Shown piece by piece: positions 1 through 7,370 of a DNA stretch of 32,703 nt. The notes beneath the pieces were generated by a model that saw only the letters and a program-made list of their open reading frames with translations, did not search any database and was not told the origin of the DNA. The stretch is from Candidatus Magnetominusculus dajiuhuensis. GTDB lineage: Bacteria; Nitrospirota; Thermodesulfovibrionia; Thermodesulfovibrionales; Magnetobacteriaceae. The position numbers and the translations under genes are program-made. How positions within the stretch are numbered: position 1 is the stretch's first letter; each line of letters opens with the position of its first letter. The DNA lies in NCBI GenBank assembly GCA_015233465.1, contig JADFXP010000030.1:1-32703 (forward strand), read 5' to 3'.

Positions 1-11
1 ATAAACCTAAG

Positions 12-269
12 ATGCCAATTGAAGTTGATAAACCACTAAAATTTCAGCATAAAATTACTCGCATAAGGTATGAGTCTGAGGATTTTTTTTGGGTTATGAT
101 GGGAAATAAAATTTACCCATTAAAGAAAGATTCAGTAGATGTTCTTAATGAAATTGCTAACAATATATTTTCTATAAGGGAATTGAATATGAAATATGGA
201 ATATCTTTAAAATTGTTACAGTCTTTCTTTACTAGGCTGCACTCTGATTTTGTTGTTGTGTCTGTGTAG
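12..269 (+). CDS. PqqD-like RiPP recognition (RRE) protein, possibly 5' partial
   Basis: This 85-residue protein resembles PqqD-type peptide chaperones, which bind the leader of a RiPP precursor and present it to a radical SAM or other maturase. What I see is a beta-rich N-terminal half (FFWVMMGNKIYPLKKDS, residues 25-41), then helices with alternating hydrophobics (VLNEIANNIFSIRELNMKYG) and a C-terminal LLQSFFTRLHSDFVVV. This is the usual order of 'value-to-Leu' strand, winged helix-turn-helix and terminal strand. The frame stays open to the window edge and the ATG at 12 has no clear Shine-Dalgarno sequence, so the real start may lie upstream and this could be the C-terminal RRE of a larger enzyme. 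A cysteine-rich peptide gene follows 124 bp downstream, which supports a RiPP role. The family call rests on pattern only; a plain winged-helix protein is the alternative. Confidence 0.5.
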   Translation: MPIEVDKPLKFQHKITRIRYESEDFFWVMMGNKIYPLKKDSVDVLNEIANNIFSIRELNMKYGISLKLLQSFFTRLHSDFVVVSV

Positions 270-393
270 ATACTATTGTAATTGAGGTTTTAGGTGAATA
301 GGTAAATTATTAACTGACTAATTTTTATATCTCTTTTATGAATATTTGCATCTTGAGATGCGGATGGTTATTAATTTTATATGGAGGTGCATT

Positions 394-570
394 ATGAACT
401 TTGGATTCGCATCTATCAGCAGCGGTGACTGTAAATCTCGCAATAGCTTTTTGGATTATGAAGTCGATCTCGATTCTGAGGTCTGTACATGTGATGCTTG
501 TCATGTTGGATGCGAAACTTGTGACGTTTGTCAAGGTTGTCAAAGTGCTCAACCTTGTCAGACTCAATGA
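394..570 (+). CDS. Small cysteine-rich peptide, candidate RiPP precursor
   Basis: A 58-residue peptide with nine cysteines (13, 31, 33, 36, 40, 43, 46, 49, 55). The first 30 residues form an acidic, Cys-poor leader-like part (contains DYEVDLDSE). The C-terminal part has the spacing CxCx2Cx3Cx2Cx2Cx2Cx5C. I chose the ATG at 394 because GGAGG (384-388) sits 5 nt upstream; a longer in-frame start at 346 has no such site. A perfect 6-bp hairpin (GCATCT-TG-AGATGC, 348-361) lies in the leader. Leader/core asymmetry, size and a PqqD-like neighbour together suggest a ribosomally made, post-translationally modified peptide, perhaps of the thioether type. No maturase is inside the window. A metallothionein-like or small Fe-S peptide is the main alternative. 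Confidence 0.6.
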   Translation: MNFGFASISSGDCKSRNSFLDYEVDLDSEVCTCDACHVGCETCDVCQGCQSAQPCQTQ

Positions 571-620
571 GGTATGATACGTTAATGTAGGCACCGGAAT
601 ACAAAATGGGCATTAATATA

Positions 621-669
621 GACAGTGACCGTTTATATTTAAAAAGCAAAGAAATAAATAGTCGCTGTC
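621..669. repeat. Imperfect inverted repeat with 16-bp arms
   Basis: GACAGTGACCGTTTAT (621-636) is matched by ATAAATAGTCGCTGTC (654-669) at 13 of 16 positions, with a 17-nt A-rich loop. It lies between the Cys-rich peptide gene and the DUF1640-like gene. It has no U-tract, so it is not a standard terminator. The GACAG/CTGTC ends recall the GGGGACAGACAC motif at 2119-2130. Both may be traces of small palindromic mobile repeats, which is an inference. Confidence 0.4.
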
Positions 670-721
670 CTATTTAACAATTTTGATTGTAAATTTAATA
701 AGTTTAAGCTAACATATAGCT

Positions 722-988
722 ATGGATACAATACTTGATACATATTCAATAATAAAGCAACTTAAAGAAGCTGGTATGCCTGAACGGCAGGCCGAAGCAA
801 TGTCTGATGTCTTAAAACAAGTTGAACTATTAAGGTTAGACTCCCTCGCCACAAAGGCAGACATACAAGCAGTTAAAACAGATCTTCAAACGATTAAAGC
901 AGATATAATTAAATGGGTAGCAGCTATGCTGGTAGCGCAGGGCGCTGTGGTTGCTGCTATGATTAAATTAATGGATATCGTTCGTTAA
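722..988 (+). CDS. DUF1640/CCDC90-like small coiled-coil membrane protein
   Basis: An 88-residue protein with the layout of bacterial DUF1640-like proteins. The N-terminus is DTYSIIKQLKEAGMPERQAEA, followed by a heptad-rich coiled-coil region (about 25-64, with ATKADIQAVKTDLQTIKADI) and one C-terminal hydrophobic helix (about 65-84, WVAAMLVAQGAVVAAMIKLM). Bacterial members are common near mobile or toxin-antitoxin genes, but their function is not known. The ATG has no strong Shine-Dalgarno sequence. The gene stands alone between a Cys-rich peptide gene and a minus-strand TPR gene. Confidence 0.75.
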   Translation: MDTILDTYSIIKQLKEAGMPERQAEAMSDVLKQVELLRLDSLATKADIQAVKTDLQTIKADIIKWVAAMLVAQGAVVAAMIKLMDIVR

Positions 989-1027
989 TTATTTCCTCTT
1001 TCGCATCCAACCTCTCTCTCTTGACTG

Positions 1028-1056
1028 TTGACTTAAGCCCCCTTTCGCTCTATAAT
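1028..1056 (+). promoter_or_regulatory. Consensus sigma70-type promoter without a plus-strand gene
   Basis: TTGACT (1028-1033) and TATAAT (1051-1056) are separated by exactly 17 bp. A second TTGACT starts at 1021. Transcription would start near 1063 and run into the 3' end of the minus-strand TPR gene, so the product would be antisense or a small RNA. No intact plus-strand gene follows for more than 1 kb; only the decayed hicB does. Confidence 0.5.
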
Positions 1057-1124
1057 AGGGTCATTGACTATTTATTTTCTAAGCCTAAGAGAATTCAAAC
1101 CCTGACCTCCTTTTACTTTTACAA

Positions 1125-1979
1125 CTAACTAATACCATGACTATTCAAATAATCTTGTGCAGGTTTATACCAATAACGAGCAGCTATCTTAATATCATCA
1201 ATTCCTTGATCTTTATTATTTATCTTGGCATTTGCAATCCCTCGATTAAAATACGCCACTGCATCTTCAGGATTAAGTTCAATTGCTTTTGTATAATCAT
1301 TTATAGCTTGAGAATTGTTCCCAGATTTTAAATAAGCAACTCCTCTATTACAAAAGGCATTAGAATATTGAGGGTTAAGATCAGTTGCTTTTGTATAATC
1401 ATTTATTGCTTGAGAATAGTTTTCTAAATAGAAATAAGAAAGACCTCGATTAAAAAATGCCATTAAATATTGAGGGTTATGCTCAATTGCCTTTGTATAA
1501 TCATCAATAGCCTTCGTATAATTGCCCAAATAGAAATGAGAAAGCCCGCGATTATTATAAACCTTGTAATAATCATATGACTTTATAAAATTTAGTTCTA
1601 TAGCCTTACTATCATTGTTGATAGCCTGTTGATAATTACCTAGTTTAAAATATGTACTTCCTAAATTATAATAAGTCTTTGGATTATGTGGATTTAATTT
1701 AATTGCTTTAGTAAAATCTATAACAGCCTGCTGATAATTGCCTATATTATAATTAGATATACCCATTTGATTATAATCCGAACCAAAAAATAGTTTGAAC
1801 CATTCTATTGAATTAATCAAAGGAATATATAGCTTTATTTCAAATAATCTTTTGAATTCCAATAGCTTTAATTCTAATTTTCTTGATTCATAATCTAATG
1901 CTTCATAAGATAACCCTACATTCATTTTATTAAAATTAGCTGCAATTGAGGTATTATTGGAGAATTCAAATTCGTTCAT
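1125..1979 (-). CDS. Tetratricopeptide repeat protein
   Basis: A 284-residue protein dominated by about six consecutive 34-residue TPRs, with recurring phrases such as YNLGSTYFKLGNYQQAI, DYTKAIELNP and FNRGLSYFYLENYSQAI. TPRs form superhelical protein-binding scaffolds; the partner is not evident. I start at the ATG with AGGAGG 6-7 nt upstream (complement at 1986-1991), which removes 21 residues from the longest open frame. There is no signal peptide or transmembrane helix, so it is probably cytosolic. The near-identical repeat units suggest recent internal duplication. The gene stands alone, with no co-directional neighbour close by and a perfect 10-bp inverted repeat in its upstream region. 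Confidence 0.85.
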   Translation of the reverse strand: MNEFEFSNNTSIAANFNKMNVGLSYEALDYESRKLELKLLEFKRLFEIKLYIPLINSIEWFKLFFGSDYNQMGISNYNIGNYQQAVIDFTKAIKLNPHNPKTYYNLGSTYFKLGNYQQAINNDSKAIELNFIKSYDYYKVYNNRGLSHFYLGNYTKAIDDYTKAIEHNPQYLMAFFNRGLSYFYLENYSQAINDYTKATDLNPQYSNAFCNRGVAYLKSGNNSQAINDYTKAIELNPEDAVAYFNRGIANAKINNKDQGIDDIKIAARYWYKPAQDYLNSHGIS

Positions 1980-2067
1980 TAAATAACCTCCTTGTTTCTT
2001 TTTAAAATAAGTATATATCAGTTTTATAAAATAAATATTCACAATATGTCAAGTAATAATTTATAGT

Positions 2068-2095
2068 TTGTTAATAACCTATTGATTATTAACAA
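2068..2095. promoter_or_regulatory. Perfect inverted repeat upstream of the TPR gene
   Basis: TTGTTAATAA (2068-2077) and TTATTAACAA (2086-2095) are exact reverse complements with an 8-nt spacer. They lie about 90 bp upstream of the TPR start. This could be a repressor operator or an AT-rich hairpin; nothing shows which. Confidence 0.35.
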
Positions 2096-2118
2096 TTTTA
2101 GCTTACACGTATTAATTA

Positions 2119-2130
2119 GGGGACAGACAC
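2119..2130 (+). repeat. GGGGACAGACAC motif
   Basis: This 12-mer, reading AATTAGGGGACAGACAC in context, resembles the conserved ends of small REP-like repeats associated with IS200-like tyrosine (REP) transposases in many genomes. No transposase or partner palindrome is present nearby, so it is probably a solitary remnant. The rest of 1980-2261 shows no supportable gene. Confidence 0.25.
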
Positions 2131-2261
2131 TCTTTGAGTTATACGGTTGCTCAAAGTAGAAGGCATGGCATAAATTCTGTTCCTACAATTCGCATTTTGG
2201 AGTAGATTAATTCTTGATTTTGTTAAATTAGGTATTGTAGAGTTGTGGTACTAGTTAATCT

Positions 2262-2479
2262 TGTTCTATAACAGGAGTTGTCGTTTCCATAATGCCTGCC
2301 TTGACTGGATACTGGGTAGTTAAGTTCCAGGACTTTCAGAATGCCTCAGTCAGGGAAAGACTAAGGAAGAGGCTATCACTAATATAAAGGAAGCTATAGT
2401 AGTATATATCCACTTACTTGAAGAAAATGGTCTGCCAGTCCATGATGAGCGTTTTGATGCCTTGCTTGTCGCAGTATGA
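2262..2479 (+). pseudogene. hicB: Decayed hicB-type antitoxin
   Basis: Two pieces of a HicB-like protein survive in different frames. The first (to about 2312) reads GVVVSIMPALTGY, matching the HicB strand and the P-x-L-x-G turn. The second (about 2346-2479) reads SQGKTKEEAITNIKEAI and continues through LLEENGLPVHDE to a TGA stop. Together they form the usual partially degraded RNase H-like HicB fold. About 34 bp of unrelated sequence between Gly-Tyr and Ser-Gln shifts the frame. No hicA toxin gene is recognisable upstream. It is therefore a relic of a HicAB module, ending 22 bp before the convergent hemE stop. Confidence 0.7.
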
Positions 2480-2501
2480 GCAGATTGCCAAGAATTTTTG
2501 C

Positions 2502-3518
2502 CTACCCCATCTCATGTACCACATCAATCAATATCTTCAAATTATCCACAGGTGTAGTCGGCAATATCCCATGTCCAAGATTAAATATATGCCCATTTGC
2601 CATTTTCCCCTTTTGAATTATATCAGTAGCTGCCTTTTTAATCTGATTTTTATCTGAAAATAATATAATAGGCTCAAGATTTCCCTGAATTACTTTATCT
2701 TTTCCTATCCTGTCAATAGCATTAGATAGATCTACTCTCCAATCTATCCCAATAACATCTGACCCGCACTCCCTTGCTATCTCAAGAAGCCCTCCGCAAT
2801 TGTTTACAAAATATATAATAGGTACTTTTAATGTCTTCAATTCAGAGATTATCTTTAAAACATACGGAAATGCAAAATTACGATAATCATCAGGACTCAA
2901 TATCCCTGCCCATGAATCAAATAACTGTACAGCGTCTGCCCCAGAGGTTATCTGACCTTTTAAATAAGAGATCGTGTTAGTCGTTAATTTATCCATTAAT
3001 GATTTAAAGAGCTGCTGGTCAGTATACATCATTTTTTTCGTATTCAGATATGTCTTAGAAGACCCGCCCTCAATCATATATGTAGCAAGTGTAAAAGGCG
3101 CACCGCTAAATCCTATTAATGGAACTTTGAGTTCTTTTTTTAAGATCTTTACTGTCTCAAGCACAAATGGAACATGTTCTTTTGGATTAATATCAATCAG
3201 TCTTTTAACCGCCTTTATATCTCTTATTGGTTTATCAAATATAGGTCCTTTTTCTTCTTCAAATCGCAGTCCCATACCTATTGCCTCAAGTGGAATAAGT
3301 ATATCTGAAAATAAAATCGCTGCGTCAACCCCAAGTATCTCAACTGGCTGTATCGTTACCTTTGCAGCAAGTTCTGGTGTCTTACATAGGGTCAGAAAAT
3401 CAACCTTTGAACGTACCTCTTGATATTGCGGCAGATAACGTCCAGCCTGTCTCATTATCCAAATTGGCGTATAATCTGCTTTTTCGCCCCTGCATACCTT
3501 TAAAAATGTATCATTCAT
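2502..3518 (-). CDS. hemE: Uroporphyrinogen decarboxylase
   Basis: HemE removes the four acetate carboxyls of uroporphyrinogen III, giving coproporphyrinogen III. The protein is full length (338 residues) and carries the family signature PIWIMRQAGRYLPQY with substrate-binding Arg23 and Arg27. Asp72 lies in ILFSDIL, and the C-terminal NLGHGILPTTP is present. The ATG has GGGAG about 10 nt upstream. It is the last gene of a minus-strand series: 5-FCL, folD, GH13, ahbD, hemE. The gap to ahbD is filled by a 172-bp palindromic repeat pair. Its position beside ahbD suggests that coproporphyrin made here ends as coproheme for AhbD. The enzyme assignment is firm; the pathway link is inference. Confidence 0.97.
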   Translation of the reverse strand: MNDTFLKVCRGEKADYTPIWIMRQAGRYLPQYQEVRSKVDFLTLCKTPELAAKVTIQPVEILGVDAAILFSDILIPLEAIGMGLRFEEEKGPIFDKPIRDIKAVKRLIDINPKEHVPFVLETVKILKKELKVPLIGFSGAPFTLATYMIEGGSSKTYLNTKKMMYTDQQLFKSLMDKLTTNTISYLKGQITSGADAVQLFDSWAGILSPDDYRNFAFPYVLKIISELKTLKVPIIYFVNNCGGLLEIARECGSDVIGIDWRVDLSNAIDRIGKDKVIQGNLEPIILFSDKNQIKKAATDIIQKGKMANGHIFNLGHGILPTTPVDNLKILIDVVHEMG

Positions 3519-3532
3519 TTTTATATTGAACT

Positions 3533-3704
3533 CCCTTTTGAGGGCTCTGCCCTCAAACTCCTGAAAGGGGACTTGTCCCCTTTACCCCATAATAAATGGG
3601 TTATATATGATAATATGTTTTTTAATAAGTAATATCCTATAGTTAAAGGGTTCAAAGGGTCTAAGACCCTTTGCGGGATTTTTAAGGGCAGAGCCCTTAA
3701 AGGG
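3533..3704. repeat. Palindromic repeat R1: inverted pair of two-hairpin units
   Basis: This lies between ahbD and hemE. Unit one (3533-3593) holds TTGAGGGC-TCT-GCCCTCAA (3538-3556) and AAAGGGGAC-TT-GTCCCCTTT (3564-3583). Unit two (3648-3704), in the opposite orientation, holds AAAGGGTCT-A-AGACCCTTT (3654-3672) and TTAAGGGC-AGA-GCCCTTAA (3682-3700). The two units align base by base as inverted copies around an AT-rich core of about 55 bp. Stems differ between copies by paired, compensating changes. No U-tract follows, so these are not classical terminators. Confidence 0.85.
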
Positions 3705-4757
3705 TTACTTTATAGGAACATGTTTACAGAATGGTTCCTCTTCCATATAATCACCGCACAAGGCATAAGCCCTTGCCCTGCAGCCTCCGCAGACCTTAAT
3801 ATATTCACATTTGCCGCATTTTCCTTTATAACTTTTGAAATCACGCATATCTTTAAATAGTTTAGAATTTTCCCATATATCCTTAAATGTCTGAGTCTTT
3901 AGGTTTCCAGCTGATAAAGGAAAATAACTACATGGAAGGACGTTTTCATCAACATCTATCAAAGATATTAACTGTCCGGCAAGACATCCTTTAGAGCCGC
4001 CAGTAGAGAATTTCAGGGAGCGCCTTTTCATTTTTTGCCCGTCATCTTTAGCCCTTTGCAGCACTATTCTATAATAATGAGGGGCACATGTTGGTCTAAC
4101 AAGCATGGTATCTTCGTCTTTTTCCATATCATAATGCCAGTTTAGAATATCTTCATAATCTTCTTTGGTAATAAGCTCTTCTATAACATCATTGCCTCTG
4201 CCTGTTGGAACTATCATAAACATATACCATGCAGTTGCTCCTAATTCCTTTGCAAGTTTATATATCTTTGGAATCTCACCTTGATTTCTCTTTGTAAATG
4301 AGGAATTAATTATAAATTCTATTCCATGTGTCTTGAATTTATTAGCGGCATTTATACATCCGTCAAATGCGCCATCTTGTGACCTGAAATTATCATGAAT
4401 TGCTGAAGACGCGCCATCAAGACTAAGAGAAACGATTTTAATCCCAGATTCTTTGATTTTAACGCAAGTTTCATCTGTAACCAGCGCGCCATTAGTAGCC
4501 ATACACATGCGAAAGCCTTTGTCTGTGCCGTATTTAGCAATCTCAAACACATCGCTTCTAAGCAGCGGCTCGCCTCCTGAAAGCACCATTACAGGCGCAG
4601 CATAGCTGGCAATGTCGTCTATAATCCTTTTCGCTTCGTTCAGTGAAAAGTCAGGATGGTCGTTCATCTCTTTTTTGGAGGATGAGCGGCAGTGAATACA
4701 GGATAAATTACAGCGCCGAGTAATTTCCCAAGCAATCCATTTAGGCGTAAATTCCAT
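3705..4757 (-). CDS. ahbD: Radical SAM/SPASM heme synthase, AhbD type
   Basis: AhbD oxidatively decarboxylates the two propionates of iron-coproporphyrin III to vinyls, giving heme b without oxygen. The 350-residue protein has the radical SAM cluster motif CxxxCxxC (Cys16, 20, 23; [11 protein letters not shown]) and SGGEP at 60-64. The family phrase [11 protein letters not shown] is shared with NirJ and AhbC. A C-terminal SPASM-like set of cysteines follows (258, 276, 314, 317, 323, 326, 334, 344), including [14 protein letters not shown]. Within the NirJ/AhbC/AhbD group, the Arg after the third cysteine and the GCLAG and CRARAY phrases point to AhbD. The start has no clear Shine-Dalgarno sequence. 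The TAA stop abuts repeat R1, and R2 lies directly upstream of the gene. Confidence 0.8.
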   Translation of the reverse strand: MEFTPKWIAWEITRRCNLSCIHCRSSSKKEMNDHPDFSLNEAKRIIDDIASYAAPVMVLSGGEPLLRSDVFEIAKYGTDKGFRMCMATNGALVTDETCVKIKESGIKIVSLSLDGASSAIHDNFRSQDGAFDGCINAANKFKTHGIEFIINSSFTKRNQGEIPKIYKLAKELGATAWYMFMIVPTGRGNDVIEELITKEDYEDILNWHYDMEKDEDTMLVRPTCAPHYYRIVLQRAKDDGQKMKRRSLKFSTGGSKGCLAGQLISLIDVDENVLPCSYFPLSAGNLKTQTFKDIWENSKLFKDMRDFKSYKGKCGKCEYIKVCGGCRARAYALCGDYMEEEPFCKHVPIK

Positions 4758-4768
4758 ATTTTTATAAT

Positions 4769-4824
4769 GGGTTCAAAGGGACGAGTCCCTTTGCGGGATT
4801 TTTAAGGGCAGAGCCCTTAAAGGG
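4769..4824. repeat. Palindromic repeat R2: single unit
   Basis: A single two-hairpin unit, AAAGGGAC-GA-GTCCCTTT followed by TTAAGGGC-AGA-GCCCTTAA, sits between the GH13 gene and ahbD. The GH13 stop codon (complement at 4817-4819) is inside the second hairpin, so the repeat overlaps the end of that reading frame. Confidence 0.85.
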
Positions 4825-6295
4825 TACTTCTGAGTATAACACCTTCCCGAGCTCCTATAGTAGCGCCATAGATTTTATAATTTTTGACGATATAATCTTC
4901 CCCGCTTAAGAGGCAGGTAAGTTTAGTGCCGTCTTTGACGTAGTCGCCGATTGTAATTTCAACAGGAAAGACGCTTTCGCTGTTATTAAGGATAATTATA
5001 ATTCTTTCTTTATTAATACTTCGCATATAGGCATAGACATTGGTTTTAGGGTCTGCAAATACGCTTTTATAATCTCCGTCTCTAAGACAGGGGTATTTTT
5101 TTCTAATAGCTATGATTTTTTTGAAAAACTCAAAGGTTTCGATATCCCAAGTAGATCTATCCCAATTCATCGCACGTCTACAGTCTGGGTCGCGTCTGCC
5201 TTCTATTCCTATTTCGCTGCCATAATATATGGCTGGCGCTCCGGGATATGTAAATAAAAACAGATAAGCAAGTCTCAGTATCCGTCTATCATTCCTTGCT
5301 ATGGTCAAAAAACGTGCAACATCATGACTATCTAAAAGATTATACTGTGAGTAAACGATTTGTTTTGAGTATCTATCAAGTATTGTATTAATCTTTTGTG
5401 AAAATTCGGCAGCGTTTATTTCATGTTCTGGTTCATGATTTTGTCCTTTTACTAAAGATCTATCTAATAGATTTCCAACAAAAAATGCTATACAAGCTGA
5501 GGTTAATCCATAATTCATTATTCCGTCAAATTGATCACCTTTGAGCCATCTGGAGGCATTTTCCTTTACCTCATCAACCCAAATCTCGCCAACTATATAT
5601 GCCTGAGGGTTAGCCTTCTTGACAATAATCCTAAATTCCTGCCAAAAACTATCGTCATTTATTTCTGAAGGCACATCAAGCCTCCATCCATCTATTCCAA
5701 ATTCTATCCAAAATCTCGCTACATCAAATATAAATTGCCTGACTTGAGGATTTTTAGTATTAAATTTAGGTAACTGCGGAATCCCCCACCATGCCTCATA
5801 ATTAGGCTTGCTCGATCGGCTATAGGCGTTAAGGGGAAAGTTATGAATATGAAACCAATTTTTATAAGGCGAGCCTGATTCAGATTCAAGGATATGATTA
5901 AATTGGTAAAAACCACGGCTTGCATGATTAAACACACCGTCCAGTATAACCTTCATCCCATTGTTGTGGGCAGTCTCAAGCAGCTTATGCAGCGCCTTCT
6001 TCCCGCCAAGCAATGGGTCTACTTTATAATAATCATGCGTGTGATAACGATGATTTGAGGCTGATTGAAATATAGGGTTTAAATAAATCGCATTTATGCC
6101 GAGTTCCTTTAGATATTCAATCTTATCTGAAATACCGTAAAGATCCCCTCCCATAAAGCCATTATTGGTCGGAGCACTCCCCCATTTCTGCAAGTTCTCA
6201 AGAGGAGCAGCATCTATGCTCCTTGCAAAACGATCAGGAAATATCTGATAAAAGATTGCATCCTTTACCCATGTCGGTACAACTATGTCTATCAT
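4817..6295 (-). CDS. GH13 alpha-amylase family glucanohydrolase (maltodextrin-degrading type)
   Basis: A 492-residue (beta/alpha)8 enzyme that should cleave alpha-1,4-glucosidic bonds in maltodextrins, glycogen or cyclodextrins. All four GH13 regions are visible: DGVFNH (119-124), GIDGWRLDVPSEI with nucleophile Asp206, GEIW with acid/base Glu237, and LLDSHD with Asp325. The N-terminus VPTWVKDAIFYQIFPDRF and the MGGDLYGISDKIEYLKELGI phrase are typical of the cyclomaltodextrinase/neopullulanase and maltodextrin glucosidase group. The N-terminal starch-binding domain usual in neopullulanases is absent. There is no signal peptide, so it is cytosolic, probably in glycogen turnover. Upstream repeat R3 ends a few bases from the ATG and provides the only purine-rich ribosome-site-like sequence. 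Confidence 0.9.
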   Translation of the reverse strand: MIDIVVPTWVKDAIFYQIFPDRFARSIDAAPLENLQKWGSAPTNNGFMGGDLYGISDKIEYLKELGINAIYLNPIFQSASNHRYHTHDYYKVDPLLGGKKALHKLLETAHNNGMKVILDGVFNHASRGFYQFNHILESESGSPYKNWFHIHNFPLNAYSRSSKPNYEAWWGIPQLPKFNTKNPQVRQFIFDVARFWIEFGIDGWRLDVPSEINDDSFWQEFRIIVKKANPQAYIVGEIWVDEVKENASRWLKGDQFDGIMNYGLTSACIAFFVGNLLDRSLVKGQNHEPEHEINAAEFSQKINTILDRYSKQIVYSQYNLLDSHDVARFLTIARNDRRILRLAYLFLFTYPGAPAIYYGSEIGIEGRRDPDCRRAMNWDRSTWDIETFEFFKKIIAIRKKYPCLRDGDYKSVFADPKTNVYAYMRSINKERIIIILNNSESVFPVEITIGDYVKDGTKLTCLLSGEDYIVKNYKIYGATIGAREGVILRSTL

Positions 6296-6301
6296 AAATA
6301 A

Positions 6302-6379
6302 CCCTTTAAGGGACTCTGCCCCTTAAAAATCCCCGCAAAGGGATTTTTAAAACGGGTCTGAGACCCTCCCTTTGAACCC
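6302..6379. repeat. Palindromic repeat R3: diverged single unit
   Basis: A plus-oriented unit (CCCTTTAAGGG ... TTTGAACCC) lies between folD and the GH13 start. The second hairpin is interrupted by about 20 extra bases (ATTTTTAAAACGGGTCTGAG), so the copy is partly degenerate. It fills nearly the whole gap between the two genes. Confidence 0.75.
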
Positions 6380-6383
6380 GTAA

Positions 6384-7286
6384 TTACTTTATTGAAAGTT
6401 TTGCCGATTTAACCGTGTTTTTCATTAACATCGTGATTGTCATAGGACCTACACCACCCGGAACAGGGGTTATATAACCAGCAATCTCCTTCGCAGCTTC
6501 AAAATCTACGTCACCTTTTAAAATGGCAATTTTCTTGCCTGTCTTTTCACTGATTTTTTCACCAACTCTGTTTACCCCAACGTCAATTACACATGCCCCA
6601 GGTTTAATCCATTCTGGTTTTACAAGATCTGGAACTCCTGCAGCTACTATTAAAATGTCAGCCCTCTTACAATGAGCAGCCATGTCCTTTGTGCGGGTAT
6701 GAACTATCGTTACGGTTGAATCAGCCCCTTGTCCCTTCTGTAACATAATATTTGCTATTGGCTTTCCTACTATATTTGAACGTCCAACTACTACTACCTC
6801 TGCTCCTGATGTCTTAACGCCTGAGCGCACTATCAGTTCTTGAATCCCAGCAGGAGTACAAGGCAGAAATTTTGCCTCGCTTCCGCCAATCATCAAGCGT
6901 CCTACGTTTACTGGATGAAAGCCGTCAACATCCTTATCTGGATCAATGGCGTTTAAGACCTTCTTTTCATCAATATGTTTTGGAAGGGGGAGTTGGACTA
7001 ATATTCCGTGAATCTTTGGGTCATGATTATATTTATCAATTAATTTTAAAAGGTCATCTTGAGTAATATCTACTGATTGGTCATCTTGAATTGAATAAAA
7101 TCCAAGCTCGTGGGCAGTTTTAATCTTTCCAGTTACATAGCTTATTGAAGCGGGATTTGAACCAACTAAAATGGTTACAAGCCCAGGCACAATGCCGTGT
7201 TTTTCCTTTAGTTCTGCAACTTCCACCTTTAATTCTGCCCTGATTTGTTCAGCTACCTCAGTACCGCTGATAATTTTGGCTGACAT
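6384..7286 (-). CDS. folD: Methylenetetrahydrofolate dehydrogenase/methenyltetrahydrofolate cyclohydrolase
   Basis: The bifunctional cytosolic FolD interconverts 5,10-methylene-, 5,10-methenyl- and 10-formyl-tetrahydrofolate using NADP(H). The 300-residue length is typical. Catalytic Tyr50 and Lys54 are in SYVTGK, and VQLPLPKHI and KDVDGFHP are the substrate-site phrases. GRSNIVGKPIANIM is the dinucleotide-binding signature, and PVPGGVGPMTITMLM closes the protein. The start is set by GGAGG about 6 nt upstream of the ATG. The cyclo-ligase gene lies 84 bp upstream in the same direction, so both probably serve folate one-carbon interconversion from one transcript. Confidence 0.97.
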   Translation of the reverse strand: MSAKIISGTEVAEQIRAELKVEVAELKEKHGIVPGLVTILVGSNPASISYVTGKIKTAHELGFYSIQDDQSVDITQDDLLKLIDKYNHDPKIHGILVQLPLPKHIDEKKVLNAIDPDKDVDGFHPVNVGRLMIGGSEAKFLPCTPAGIQELIVRSGVKTSGAEVVVVGRSNIVGKPIANIMLQKGQGADSTVTIVHTRTKDMAAHCKRADILIVAAGVPDLVKPEWIKPGACVIDVGVNRVGEKISEKTGKKIAILKGDVDFEAAKEIAGYITPVPGGVGPMTITMLMKNTVKSAKLSIK

Positions 7287-7370
7287 AAAAAACTACCTCC
7301 GTTTATATTAATATTATTAGAAATATTCAGATTGAAACTTTTTAATTTTAGAAGGAATTACGGTTTAAAA

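Noticed and set aside
346..393. Longer N-terminus for the Cys-rich peptide starting at 346
   Set aside because: There is no ribosome site at 346, and the hairpin 348-361 lies there; GGAGG is correctly placed for the ATG at 394.
325..649. Minus-strand open frames over the Cys-rich peptide gene
   Set aside because: They are antisense shadows with low-complexity Thr/Leu composition, no ribosome site and no family likeness.
1980..2042. Extended start of the TPR protein at 2042
   Set aside because: The extra 21 residues include the AGGAGG ribosome site of the downstream ATG as coding sequence (KKQGGYL).
2418..2657. Plus-strand 79-codon open frame
   Set aside because: It crosses out of the hicB remnant and runs antisense through the hemE 3' end; no ribosome site.
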